Source: Physcomitrium patens
Taxonomy: Eukaryota > Streptophyta > Bryopsida > Funariales > Funariaceae
NCBI RefSeq assembly: GCF_000002425.4
Contig: NC_037253.1
Span: forward strand, 17,252,407 to 17,316,406
DNA: 64,000 nt
Direction: 5' to 3'
Shown: piece by piece, positions 14,482-24,453 of the stretch
Position numbering within the stretch: the stretch's first letter is position 1
Layout: each line of letters begins with the position of its first letter
The notes under the pieces: model-generated
What the model was told of the DNA's origin: nothing
Databases searched by the model: none
Seen by the model: the letters and a program-made list of their open reading frames with translations, nothing else
Program-made: the position numbers and the translations under genes

Positions 14482-15174
14482 ATTTGTGGTAAGTAGATAA
14501 GAACTTGTTATGAAACTTGAATCTTCGTTTAAAAAATAAATTGCCTTCAAGATTAATGTTAAAACAATGATATTATATAAATTTGAATAGTCAAATTATT
14601 GAGGTTGTGATAGTATTAGGACTAATCTTTGACCTCAGAATGTGGGTCGCACATGATATGTATATGCACAACATATAATATATCATAACATTATTTATTT
14701 ACTGTAATCAATCTTACTTAAAGCTCTAAAAGATTTCTAATGAATATTATGTTACATTAGTAGATGCTACTAAAACTTATCCTATTGCTATTCTTGTAGA
14801 AAATAAATAGATAGATATATTAGTGCAAGACTATTCTACAATAAAATTAAATAAAATTAAATAAGAATAACTGTGATAAAAATTCCAAGTCATGTCCAAG
14901 ATAATTTTCAAAATACGATAATTTTTTTAAGACTACAACATTCTATATAATTATATTGATTCATTTTTTGTTGCATTGATGTTCTTTCTTATTTAATAAT
15001 TTGCATGCAACATCAAAATATAACAATGCCGTTATTCAATACCTTCAATATTTTTTAAAAATAAAAAACAAAAACGTCTAACAAATAATAACTATATTTA
15101 GGTGGATTTTTCCTCATCTTTAATATTTAACTTCAAAATAAAGCTTTATTTTTTTCTATTATCTGCAAATGTGA

Positions 15175-15179
<5 letters not shown>

Positions 15180-15213
<34 letters not shown>
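15180..15213. repeat. (TA)n microsatellite
   Basis: About 17 TA units near the right border of the AT-rich desert. Confidence 0.95.
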
Positions 15214-15215
<2 letters not shown>

Positions 15216-15571
15216 AGAAAATCTGAAATTGACATCAATCATATAACAATATGATCCAATTTGGGTCTTGTTAAACCAATGTTGGTAATCAACCATAATT
15301 CAGATTCCATACCTCCTATCAAACATAATCATTGTTCATTTTTGCCATTGTGAACTTGTTCAACTAATTGTAGCCATATTATTTTTCTTACTTAAACAAC
15401 TTTGAATGCTTTTATATTCAAAGCAAAATCAATGTTATTTCGTGTCCTCCATCCCTCACCACAAGATCCAGTGTCACAAATCCGGTGACCATTCGCTGCA
15501 GAATCTGCCACTATCGGGTGAGATGCCACTATCGGAGGAGAAGGGGGATAGTGGAGTGAAAGTTTGTTGCG

Positions 15572-15576
<5 letters not shown>

Positions 15577-15603
<27 letters not shown>
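15577..15603. repeat. (TA)n microsatellite
   Basis: About 13 TA units, here inside GC-balanced DNA. Confidence 0.95.
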
Positions 15604-15609
<6 letters not shown>

Positions 15610-16627
15610 GCAAAAAAAACAAAAAGAAAAGAAGATGGTGCTGCTCTCCACACACTGTGAGGCATCCTGGCTCTACGACATGACTACAAAGTTAACCATG
15701 TTCACATAACTGAAGGAAAGATGGAAGAAAGAATGCTTTTCTTTCTGCCTTCTAAAAAAAAGAAGTGTTTTTTATTAAGTGTAAAGCTCAACTTGATTTT
15801 TGCTTAGGGATAAGCTCAGGGAGAGGCAAAAAACAAGTTGATCCGTAAGCAAAAATCAAGCTTATCCCTAAGCAAAAAGCTTGTAAGGCCCACATATATG
15901 CTCATCATAATGCAGCAATTGAGGGATAGACTTGAGAAAAGAAACCAAGCTGCACGAGGCGAGAGTGAGAAACCGACCTGATTTATAGCGTCTCACAATG
16001 ATGTTGGCTCTGGTTTCTCTCAAAGCTCACTACCTCAGAATCAACTCTGAAAATCCCAATAAAGCCTGTAGATAAAGAAGTAAACAACACATAATACAAT
16101 TTGAAGCATGCCATGATCTGCAAGAAACCACATTCTACTCTTGAGTTTGCAGCAAGACAATTTGCCCCGTTTTCGTTCTGTGTTTCTTTGGGAGATCGTC
16201 CACAGTTGCCCGGTGGCACAGTGGAGGGATTGAGCACCACTACAGATTAGAGTATATAAGATATGTAGGGTAACAACTAGCACCGGCACAGCCGAATTCC
16301 TAACAGCATTCTCCAAACCATGCTTAACTATGTGCTAGTCTACCTGCACATTGGCAGGACAGCAGCATGGAGGTTTGGGGAGCAACAAAGATCTTGACAA
16401 GGTTTATGTATCAGCCAATCGCAAAACTGTGCTAAGTTCGAAGTCAGCTTCAGGCCAACATCTACTATTGATTCTAAATAGGACAAAAGTACAAGCTCTG
16501 GAGTACGTGTGTGAATTCAACATAATATATCAGATACAAAACTGCTACAACTATCCTTCACAGTTTTGCAGACCTTGAGCAGAACCGGAGGATTCCAAGT
16601 AAGAATACGAGAAGGATACCTACTGTC
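15604..16627. other. Spacer and 3' flank of the FAM32A-like gene
   Basis: GC-balanced DNA downstream of the minus-strand FAM32A-like gene. Open frames are short and unconserved. Apart from the foldback sequence at 15.8 kb I see no feature; part of it should be 3' UTR. Confidence 0.5.
15792..15878. repeat. Nested inverted repeat, foldback-like
   Basis: An 18-bp arm at 15797-15814 (tttttgcttagggataag) has a perfect reverse complement at 15861-15878. An overlapping 15-bp arm at 15792-15806 has its own perfect reverse complement at 15846-15860. One left segment can therefore pair with either of two adjacent right segments, giving two alternative hairpins. No protein is encoded here. It could be a small foldback or MITE remnant. 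Confidence 0.8.
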
Positions 16628-17047
16628 TCAACCAGGACCGACTTTAGGAATGTCATAATGTTCACTTAGGTTAGCTAAATACTGATTGAACTCTTCCACT
16701 CTCTGTCGATGGCTTTTTCTGGCGATTTTAGCTAAGCGTCCGGCTTCCGTTCTCGCCCTCTGCTCGTGATATCTCCTTTCTGCCGGCGTCAAGTAGTCAT
16801 TAACAGCACTTGGCTGTTTCTCTTTTCTCTCGCGATCCTCGTAATTTTGGTTACCTCCGTCAGAGCCAGTATCTGCTTCAGATGAGTTGAGTGCTTGTCG
16901 TTCAGCGTCTTCCAGCCCTGTCAGAATCCCATAATGCTGTTGCGTGTGGCTGCTCTTCTTCTTTTTCTTCTTAATTCCTCCGGCCTTCACATCCAGCGCC
17001 TTCCCCTTCAGCTTCAGCCTCCCTCCTATCACATTGTCGAACAACAT
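16628..17047 (-). CDS. FAM32A: FAM32A-like RNA-processing protein
   Basis: A 139-residue small basic protein. The N-terminus has the family's (F/Y)DNVIGGRLKLKGKALDVK block, then KKKKKK. The C-terminus has the diagnostic TPAERRYHEQR and HRQRVEEFNQYLANL blocks, ending HYDIPKVGPG. In animals FAM32A is a nuclear protein placed at the 3' splice site in the step-II spliceosome; a splicing role here is inferred from the family. The frame stays open upstream to an ATG at 17131, but I chose the ATG at 17047. It gives the usual plant N-terminus, and a good splice acceptor (TTTTAATCAG) ends at 17066, so the upstream part looks like intron or 5' UTR. The acidic Ser/Asp/Gly-rich middle is longer than in animal members. 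The coding part shown is a single exon. Confidence 0.92.
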   Translation of the reverse strand: MLFDNVIGGRLKLKGKALDVKAGGIKKKKKKSSHTQQHYGILTGLEDAERQALNSSEADTGSDGGNQNYEDRERKEKQPSAVNDYLTPAERRYHEQRARTEAGRLAKIARKSHRQRVEEFNQYLANLSEHYDIPKVGPG

Positions 17048-18603
17048 TGGTGCTTCTACCTCCACCTGATTAAAATTGTGCACCAGTGGCTCAGAACGCA
17101 ATGCGGGCATGATCGAGAACGACTCCATCAACCCATATACAGGCTCTAAACCATCCTCTGGGTTGAGCTACTTGTCAATACAAGACATAAGATACTACCC
17201 AAACACCAATCGTATTCAATATCCGGAGCGAAGTGCTATGAACAACCTTCGCACGTAGGACAACAACAATCTAAGCTCGACAACAGATGTATCCAAGACG
17301 ATAAAACGAAACATGCTCGTGATCAATCACAAAACCTCGGACCACCACCCACAATCAACCAAGCGCCTCCAATGCTCACGGAATAGCAACCCCCGCTAGC
17401 TAAATCACTTCTCATTAAGACTAAAACACTGAACGCACACACAAACACAAACACAAACAGACCTCGAATTCTTATCAGAAACACAACGGAAGAATCATGA
17501 CCACCACCATGCCTTATTCCAAACCGGAAGTGAGCCTGACAGAGCTTTACGGTGGTGAGAAGCGCCAAAGGGTAGAGAAAAGATGGCGAAGTGGGTACGT
17601 ACTTCAGGAAGTGAGGCAATGGTGCAAAGCAGCGACGAAGACGACGACGATGGATCTAAAACAACGTCAGCAATGCGAATTGAAGTGCGACGAAGAGAGT
17701 CTTGGCTGCGAGGGCGTACAATTCTCGCACGATCGTCACGCCCGATTCTAGAATCTTCGTCCCCACTTCAGTTCTAGAAAACTCGTTCATGCGACGTCAC
17801 GAACGCACTGAAGACTGGGTTGCAGAATCTGGTCGAGGAATAATCAAAGGTTCTATTTTTAGGTACATAGTTGTCGGTCATGAGCCGGTAATGTGTGTGG
17901 AAAAATGGGATAGAGGATGGACGAGATAGGTTAATTGAGACAGGGATCTTAATAGATGACAATACTAATTGCATACATGGTTTGCTTCACAAAGGTGTTT
18001 CCTTACCTTCACCGACAGCATTCCTTTTCACTTGAATTGAGGTTTTCTGGTTACTTCTAGTTTCCCACAACAAGGTGAAGATGTCAAGCGATCTTTCTTG
18101 CGTCCTTGTGTTGTTACTGGTATAATTCATGCCACCAATGAATGTGAATAATACTTACTGTAGGCATTAGAGGATATTGACTTCTATTTTAATGCGAACT
18201 GACTGACGAAGATTGACACATATGTTGTGATCGGATGTATTCACGAATAGACTGCTATGTAATGAATGGACAATCAAAGAACTACGTAAATTTAAGTGAT
18301 GAATGTAATATGTTGAGTGGAAATAAAGTGGAGAGAAACAAATTACCGCTGTCATTAGATGAAGTAAAAGAAAGAACGGAACTTTTTTTGGTAAGACGAT
18401 AACTGCAAGTTTTGTCGAAGACGTTAGTGGGATCCCATCCTCGGTTGTACTGATAGTTTCCTCGAAGACAATTTGAAGCATGTAGCATGTACTATGAGAG
18501 AATCCACCACAAATGCGAGGACATACACAAAACGATCGGAGAAAAGAAGTGTAAATGCAAGCTGTTTTTATGATTGTGATTCACAGAAATGGAATTAAAT
18601 AGA
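17048..18603. other. 5' region of FAM32A-like gene and spacer
   Basis: GC-balanced DNA holding the probable 5' UTR intron and first exon of the minus-strand FAM32A-like gene (to about 17.5-17.9 kb), then spacer up to the stop codon of the DUF1995 gene. Overlapping short open frames on both strands show no conserved domain. Confidence 0.5.
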
Positions 18604-21600
18604 CTACTGACTAATTGAACGCAAAAAACGGTTAAAAGAGGCAAAGATGCCAACAGCATTTGCCAAGGCTGACGGTTCTGGTTCACCATCTTCACCACTT
18701 CCTCCCCCTAAAAGCAACATCTGGATCAGCAAACCAACACGCGAATCTCAAGTTACATACAAGTTTCTGGTTTGCGGTAGGTCACGTCCAGCATTACTAT
18801 CACAGAAGAAAATGGTTTCAAATACCATACAAACCGAAAGGCACGGATATTCAAAATAACAGACATTCTTTCCCATTCGATCTTTCACGTTCAACAGCAG
18901 ATTATTTAGTGACTGGATCAGCATGAGAAAAGCGTTGTGGTTTTAGTTAGAGTTCGTACATCAATGTCATCCAAGGTTGGTCGACTTGGTTGCTCCTTTG
19001 CCAGTATCAGACGACCAGGTTGCTTGCTATCCTCTGTAAATATCTGCCACAGCCTGATGATGAATGATGAGGTATTTAGTACACTAATATGATTAGATTA
19101 AATAAAGCAAGGATCTCGAGAAAGACAGCACCTTACTTTTGTGTTCACAAACACAGGGTCAGGACATAGTCAGGATATAAAACACAGAGAGCCATAGGAG
19201 CAACAAATACAATTTGCTCATGTGATAGTAGACAAGATAGAATACTAAGGTCCAAGCAGATCTGGGAGATAAGTATGTGAGCAAGAGGAGACAATTTTGT
19301 ACGGATTCAAGAAGCGATTGAAACCATTTCCTGTTGAGGGAAAGCACAACATACCCTGGATATTGCCTAAAGATGGTTGCTTCTGGTCGTGGTGCAACTG
19401 AATATACTGTGGTAAACTTGCTGCATTCCGACAAACAAATGCATTATTTGACAGAGCACAAAAAAAGTCTTCAATTTAAGTGTTTTCCATCTAAGACATT
19501 ATAGGTTTTTTGCTAAGAATTCAGTCCCAAGAGCGTTTTGAATATTCGAAGCTTTAAACCACTGCTGTATAAACTAAAGATCAGAATATACTATGATAAC
19601 ATTGGATAAAGCAGGCCTTGTAAAAATGACCACAAGCGAACTGCAAAAAGAAAAAAAGGAAAAAAGAAACAGGGTACATATTCTCATTCTTGCCAACAGC
19701 CCCACTCCTCATAGCTAGTTGTAAGAAATTATAAAACTCACCTGAGAAGGCGTTCACGCATACGCCTAACATTGAGACCGACTCCAACATCTCCACTAAC
19801 GAGACGTGGATTCAACATGACCATCGCCCTAGCCTGGCGTACAAAATAGGCAGTAAATTCAGTGGATGCTTTTTTTACAAAATTAGTTAAATTAGATTCA
19901 CATAAGATCGCTAACATGACGAGCGAGCAAACTTACAGGAGTATCATCATCCCCCGCAAGGGTGCTGTTGATGCGTTCAACATCAGGTAATCCTTGATGA
20001 TCCGGAGATATCAGTACCACTATTTCATCTTCGTTCGAAACAGGCCTCCTATCATTCAGACTGCAATGTGATGGCATAACAGTATCAGACACTAGTTATT
20101 ACAGTTGCACGCATCAATAACAAAATACAGACGCAACACATCAGGAAACAAATGTTCTCAAACCAGTGTCCACGGTCCACGGCGCCTCAAAAACTAAGCA
20201 ACTTGAAGTAGATGAGCTATGAACCTGCCAAAAGAATAGGGTACGTCTTTCCATTGGTACTTCACGAAAGCGGCTACTCCAGCATCTGGGAAAATAGCTT
20301 TGACACGCTGTACAGTGACAGTAAGAAAATATGTTACAAATACTCATGATGGCACATCTAGTCCTAGATATAATTGTTCATTTGACGTGCATATAGATGG
20401 ATACGTAGAATGTTAAACAAAAGGTCTACTAAAAAATCGGCATCGTCTTCAATCCTTGTGAGCCATCCTAAGTACCAGAAAAACAAGGAAACATCATATT
20501 GTTAAGTGCCGACGAGAAAGGCCACGCAATGGACAAGGAAAAGGCTATGTTGTTACTTCCTCGCCATATATGCCTCACTTTCCGGGAGTAACTTCATAAG
20601 ACTCATAAAACAAGCAACAACTCAGGAACACAACTACAAAACGCAACAAAACAGATAGGACTTCAGTTAGAAAACAAAAACCTGCTCTCCCACAGTTTCT
20701 TGCAAGGTATCAAGAAACAATCTAGAAAGATCCCAAACTCGTTGTTGAGCACCATCCTCGTCTAGATTCACCAACTCCGGTACGAGCAATTCTGCCTGTC
20801 CAATTTATTGTGTCAATATTAACATTATCGTGTTAGCCGATGATGCAATGTAGGAACTCACCATCGTACATCTCATCAAGATACATGCAAATATGTATGT
20901 ATTTCATGTTTCATGTTTCATTTCTTTCATTGTCCAGCTCAAGCCCAAAACTTCGTTGACTCCGAAATTCAAACGAATGGAAGTGTTCAAAGCAACGTGC
21001 ATGCTCACGAAAATGCCCTCAAAAAGCTATACCATGATTGCTTGCATAGCCAAACAAATGAACTGAAAACTCAAGAACAGAACCTCAAATTACTCAGCAC
21101 AAGTCTCGACTATCAAGTCCCAACAGCAACCGAAGTCAGGATTTTAAACAAAAGCTGCATGCAGACACCAATAAGAATGCGGTAAAGATCGGTAACGAGT
21201 ATTGAGGAAATTCTCACTATCACGCGTGTTCCACCAGAATTGATGTAAAGCCCAGTGGATTCACCGGCATGAATCATGGCAGTCTCTAGATTTTGCGGCA
21301 ATATCCTGTTCCAAAAGGCTTGTCAAAATCTTCACAATGAAACCATTCTACAGAAATATTTTTCGAAAGATTGACAAACACTACACCAGAAAATTACAAA
21401 AACAATGCCCACGCATGAATTTCGCATTCCCGAATGCAAGAACCACAATTCACGCCTTAAGGATTTATTGCAATTGGAGAAGCAGCCCAAAGGAAACTAA
21501 ACCTCAGAACTCGCTACACCACAAAACATTCAATCAATCAACAGTTACAACAAAGTCTCGTAGCTATACAAATTCCGTAAAGGCATTATTGCCTTGCAGT

Positions 21601-21984
21601 ACTTAACTACAAAAGCCAAAATTCAGTTTGCACATACTGCTCGGCATCATTTTGTTCTGCCTCTGGAGATTCGTTTAACTCTGGAACGATCTCTTCCGCC
21701 GCGTCCTGACTAAACTGCTGGAACTTAGCGTAGCGTTTGAAAGAAATGCTCCGAGCCTCCCTCCCACGCCTGAAAGATAGACCCTCGGCACCGAAAACAT
21801 TGACTAAACTGGCGGAACGCAGAGGAGCTACTGAAAGCGAGGAGCAGAGCACAGAGTTGGCGAGCGCAGTGCGGTGGAGTGCCATGGTTGAAGAGGTGGT
21901 GGAGGCCATCGCCGTCGCCATCGCCATGGCCGCTTGAGCTGCGAGCTTGTGCCTGCACTGGAGATCATCTTCAAGTGAAGCCAT
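18604..21984 (-). CDS. DUF1995 chloroplast protein (LPA3-like)
   Basis: Nine minus-strand exons: 21638-21984, 21218-21305, 20682-20795, 20225-20307, 19937-20060, 19742-19833, 19355-19420, 18960-19053 and 18604-18720. All junctions are GT..AG, phases agree, and the model closes at 374 residues. The first exon encodes a Ser/Ala/Arg-rich leader typical of a plastid transit peptide, and the start ATG lies in GCCATGGC. Conserved DUF1995 blocks follow in order: LPQNLETAMIHAGE, LLVPEL, IFPDAGVAA, LNDRRPVSNEDEIVVL, MLNPRLVSGDVGVGLNVRR, FTTVYSVAPRPEATIFRQYPG and LWQIF, with a C-terminal FNRFLRSISQ. In Arabidopsis the DUF1995 protein LPA3 helps assemble CP43 into photosystem II; the closest role here is inferred and a paralogue is possible. 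Confidence 0.92.
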
Positions 21985-22433
21985 GGCAGATGGATGTCTT
22001 CATACCCGCCCCTTCGAGGCGGATATTTTCAGCCTTCGAAATCCAGGTTCTCAGCCCGGGTAATTAAGCAACCAGATTTGTGGCTCTGACCTCCGAGACT
22101 ACCCAGGTTCTCTTTATGTGACGGTCATGAGATCCATTAATCACGGTAATAACGCAACACTGTGCTAAACCTTGTTCCCACGTTCAAATTTTTGTTGTGT
22201 TTTCAACTTTGGTTATTCAAGGTGTCTGTAAGTCTTATTTACAAAGAAAAAAATATATACAGAAAATTCAAAGATTAGATAAACCACTTAAAGTACGGTA
22301 CATTTATTTTTAATATGCAAGAAATTAAATTAAATTAAAGGATAAAATCATGGGATAGCACTCACTTCTTCACGTTTTAAAGAATCAATTTCAATCTCAA
22401 ATCTCAAATTTTAAGTTTTGAAATTCAAAGAAA

Positions 22434-22461
22434 AATAATAATAATAATAATAATAATAATT
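22434..22461. repeat. (AAT)n microsatellite
   Basis: About nine AAT units, followed by repeated GGTTTTT words and poly(T). Confidence 0.95.
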
Positions 22462-22630
22462 TGACAAAATTTGGTTTTTGGTTTTTGGTTTTTTTTTTTT
22501 TAAAATAAAGATTTTAAAATAGATCAAACCTCTAAAGATGATCAATTTTTACATATAATTATTATAAGGAATGATATTTTTTTTTATAAAATCTTTAAAT
22601 ACCTACATACATATGTATTTTTAAATTATG

Positions 22631-22631
22631 C

Positions 22632-22660
<29 letters not shown>
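22631..22660. repeat. (TA)n microsatellite at retrotransposon target
   Basis: About 15 TA units end three bases before the 5' target-site duplication of the gypsy element. Confidence 0.95.
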
Positions 22661-22662
<2 letters not shown>

Positions 22663-22667
22663 CTATT
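22663..22667. repeat. Target-site duplication, left copy
   Basis: CTATT directly before the 5' LTR, matched by CTATT at 29041-29045 directly after the 3' LTR. Confidence 0.9.
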
Positions 22668-23010
22668 TGTCACGGCCATAATCATGTAAGCTAATAATTA
22701 CATATACAAATAGGTAGAAGTAAGTAAAAATAGGTAAAAGTAAGTTAATTCTATAATATTTAATATGAAAGCTTCTTAGAAGCTTCTTAGACACTGCTTT
22801 GACTTCATAGGTGTCTTTAATTGACTTTTTGGATTAGAATCGTGGTCAAAAAGTTGGCCATATGCCACACATGTTGTTAGCGTGAAGATCAAGCTAACTA
22901 TGTAGCCCACACGTAGAAAAACTTGCCTTGTAAGTCAAGGCATGTGTCCTACAAAGTCAACACATATTGAAGGTCCTATAGAACGTCGCCACGTAGCCCT
23001 TAGTTAGATA

Positions 23011-23020
23011 GTATATATAG
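23011..23020 (+). promoter_or_regulatory. TATA box of the 5' LTR
   Basis: GTATATATAG sits about 10 bases before a perfect 13-bp hairpin. The same box is at 28843-28852 in the 3' LTR. The position fits the U3/R promoter of an LTR retrotransposon. Confidence 0.75.
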
Positions 23021-23021
23021 A

Positions 23022-23051
23022 GACAAGAGTGAAGGCTTCTTCACTCTTGTC
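23022..23051 (+). promoter_or_regulatory. Conserved hairpin near LTR transcription start
   Basis: GACAAGAGTGAAG and CTTCACTCTTGTC are perfect 13-bp arms around a 4-base loop. The 3' LTR copy at 28854-28883 has one mismatch. A related stem occurs in the LTR of the second element near 62.1 kb. Given the TATA box just upstream, the hairpin should lie at or near the 5' end of the element RNA. Confidence 0.8.
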
Positions 23052-23249
23052 AACTCCTTTCTTGCTTCTAGTCTAGTTTCAAGGGTCTCTAGTTTTCTTG
23101 TCTTTTGGCAATAGCCATTCCAGTTTCTATTTCAATATATATACTTGTTTATATATATTTTGTTACCTCTCTTTGAATGAAGGCTCACTAGTCTGAATTG
23201 TTTTTTCATCGAGTTCTTATTCTTGACAGATTGAGAAGAAAACACCTAC

Positions 23250-23263
23250 AATATCAGAGCTTT
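23250..23263 (+). promoter_or_regulatory. Primer binding site (initiator tRNA-Met type)
   Basis: AATATCAGAGCTTT, about 21 bases after the 5' LTR, resembles the plant PBS core TATCAGAGC, complementary to the 3' end of initiator tRNA-Met. The usual leading TGG is altered, which fits decay. Confidence 0.75.
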
Positions 23264-23440
23264 GTCTAATCTTGATTAAGAGTCGATTACCCCTTTTTCT
23301 TGATAAGATATAAGCATATTAGAAGTTGCGGATTACCCTCTTCTAAACTGATATTGTCCTTATCATTTTCTTTGTCCTCAAGTCCTCTCTTCTATTTGTC
23401 TTGAGCGATATTAGACATCCTCTCTCTTCTAAGTGTTATC

Positions 23441-24448
23441 ATGGCAGAACTTCTCGAAATGAAGAGTGCAATGGCACAAATGCAAGAGCAATTGAGGGAG
23501 TTAATGCTTGCGATGTATCAACTCAATTTACCACCACAAGGAGTAACAAGATTGGCACGAAGTGAAGATATAGAAATAGTTGGAGTTGCTTCAACATCTG
23601 CACCAAACCATATCCTTTTTCCTATGGTAGAACGCCCTTCAAATGTTAGAAAACCAAGAATTATCCTACCCGAGAAGTTTGATGGCACCAGATCCAAGTT
23701 TCGAGGATTTATCAATCAAGTGCAACTGGTGATTGAACTTCAACCCCAAAGCTATCCAACTCCAGGATCACAAGTTAGATTCATTGGTACGCTTCTTTCA
23801 GGTTCGGCACTATCGTGGTTTTCATCTTTTCTTAAATGACGAGATCCAATATTGGATAATCTAGAGGCTTTTTTGGCGGAGTTTCGATCCATGTATGGAG
23901 AGCATGATGCAATTCGTGTTGCAACCAATAAGATCCGTATTTTACGATAAGGTAATCGATCAGTAACGTTATATGCTTCACAATTTCGACAACTTGCAAC
24001 TGATATCAAGTGGGATGATGCTACACTTATTAGCCAATTTCTCTACGGATTACAATATGAGGTAAAAAAATTAATGCTCAACTTACCTGATCCTCAAACA
24101 TTGAGTCAAGCAATTGACTTTGCTGTGAAGTGTGACAATCGCCTTTTTGAATTCCGATCTGAGAACCGTACAAGTGGACCTCAACGTCACTATAATTCAA
24201 TGGCAAGACCAACACCTCTTCGACACATACATTCGGAAGTAGAGGATATGCAAATTGATGTAGTACGTTTCAAACCTCTTACTGAGCAAGAAAAGATTCA
24301 TCGTCGCCAAGAAGGATTATGTTTATATTGTGGAGAACCAAAGCACACTGCTCAACATTGTCCAAAGAAACGACGCAATCACAAAATGAGGAGTATGGCT
24401 GTGAAAGAAGATAATATGTCGAAAAACGAGTTTGTCCAGCTACAATAG
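23441..24448 (+). pseudogene. gag of gypsy element, with two stops
   Basis: One reading frame encodes a typical gypsy Gag from an ATG at 23441. It begins with a predicted coiled coil (MAELLEMKSAMAQMQEQLRE), followed by the retrotransposon gag domain (FDGTRSKFRGFINQ, LSWFSSFL, LYASQFRQLATDIKW, FLYGL). It ends with one zinc knuckle, CLYCGEPKHTAQHC, which has perfect C-x2-C-x4-H-x4-C spacing. In-frame stops at 23837 (TGA) and 23948 (TAA) interrupt it. Both fit single transitions from CGA and CAA. The protein would package element RNA. The natural stop is TAG at 24446-24448, with pol overlapping in the -1 frame. Confidence 0.93.
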
Positions 24449-24453
24449 GGATC

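Larger units (their letters stand above)
6180..15380. other. 9-kb AT-rich desert
   Basis: Over 9 kb of very AT-rich DNA with many homopolymer runs and (TA)n or (CA)n(TA)n tracts. Open frames are chance products of low complexity. I recognise no retrotransposon domain, RNA gene or exon. Short A/T words such as attcaaat and aaagat recur around 13140-13340. Confidence 0.7.
21985..22662. other. 5' flank of DUF1995 gene, then AT-rich spacer
   Basis: Balanced DNA to about 22.2 kb is the probable promoter and leader of the minus-strand DUF1995 gene. AT-rich DNA with two microsatellites follows up to the retrotransposon target site. No coding signal. Confidence 0.5.
22668..23228 (+). repeat. 5' LTR of gypsy element
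   Basis: 561 bp, starting TGTCACGGCC and ending TTGACA, so it has canonical TG..CA ends. It contains a TATA box at 23011-23020 and a hairpin just downstream. It aligns along its whole length with the 3' LTR. Main length differences are an extra TA-rich stretch and about 15 extra bases near the 3' end. Confidence 0.95.

Noticed and set aside
17048..17131. N-terminal extension of the FAM32A-like protein to the ATG at 17131
   Set aside because: The family start is at the downstream ATG, and a good splice acceptor separates the two.
17323..17974. Several overlapping 60-100 residue frames on both strands
   Set aside because: They lie in the leader/promoter region of the FAM32A-like gene, have biased composition and no conserved motifs.
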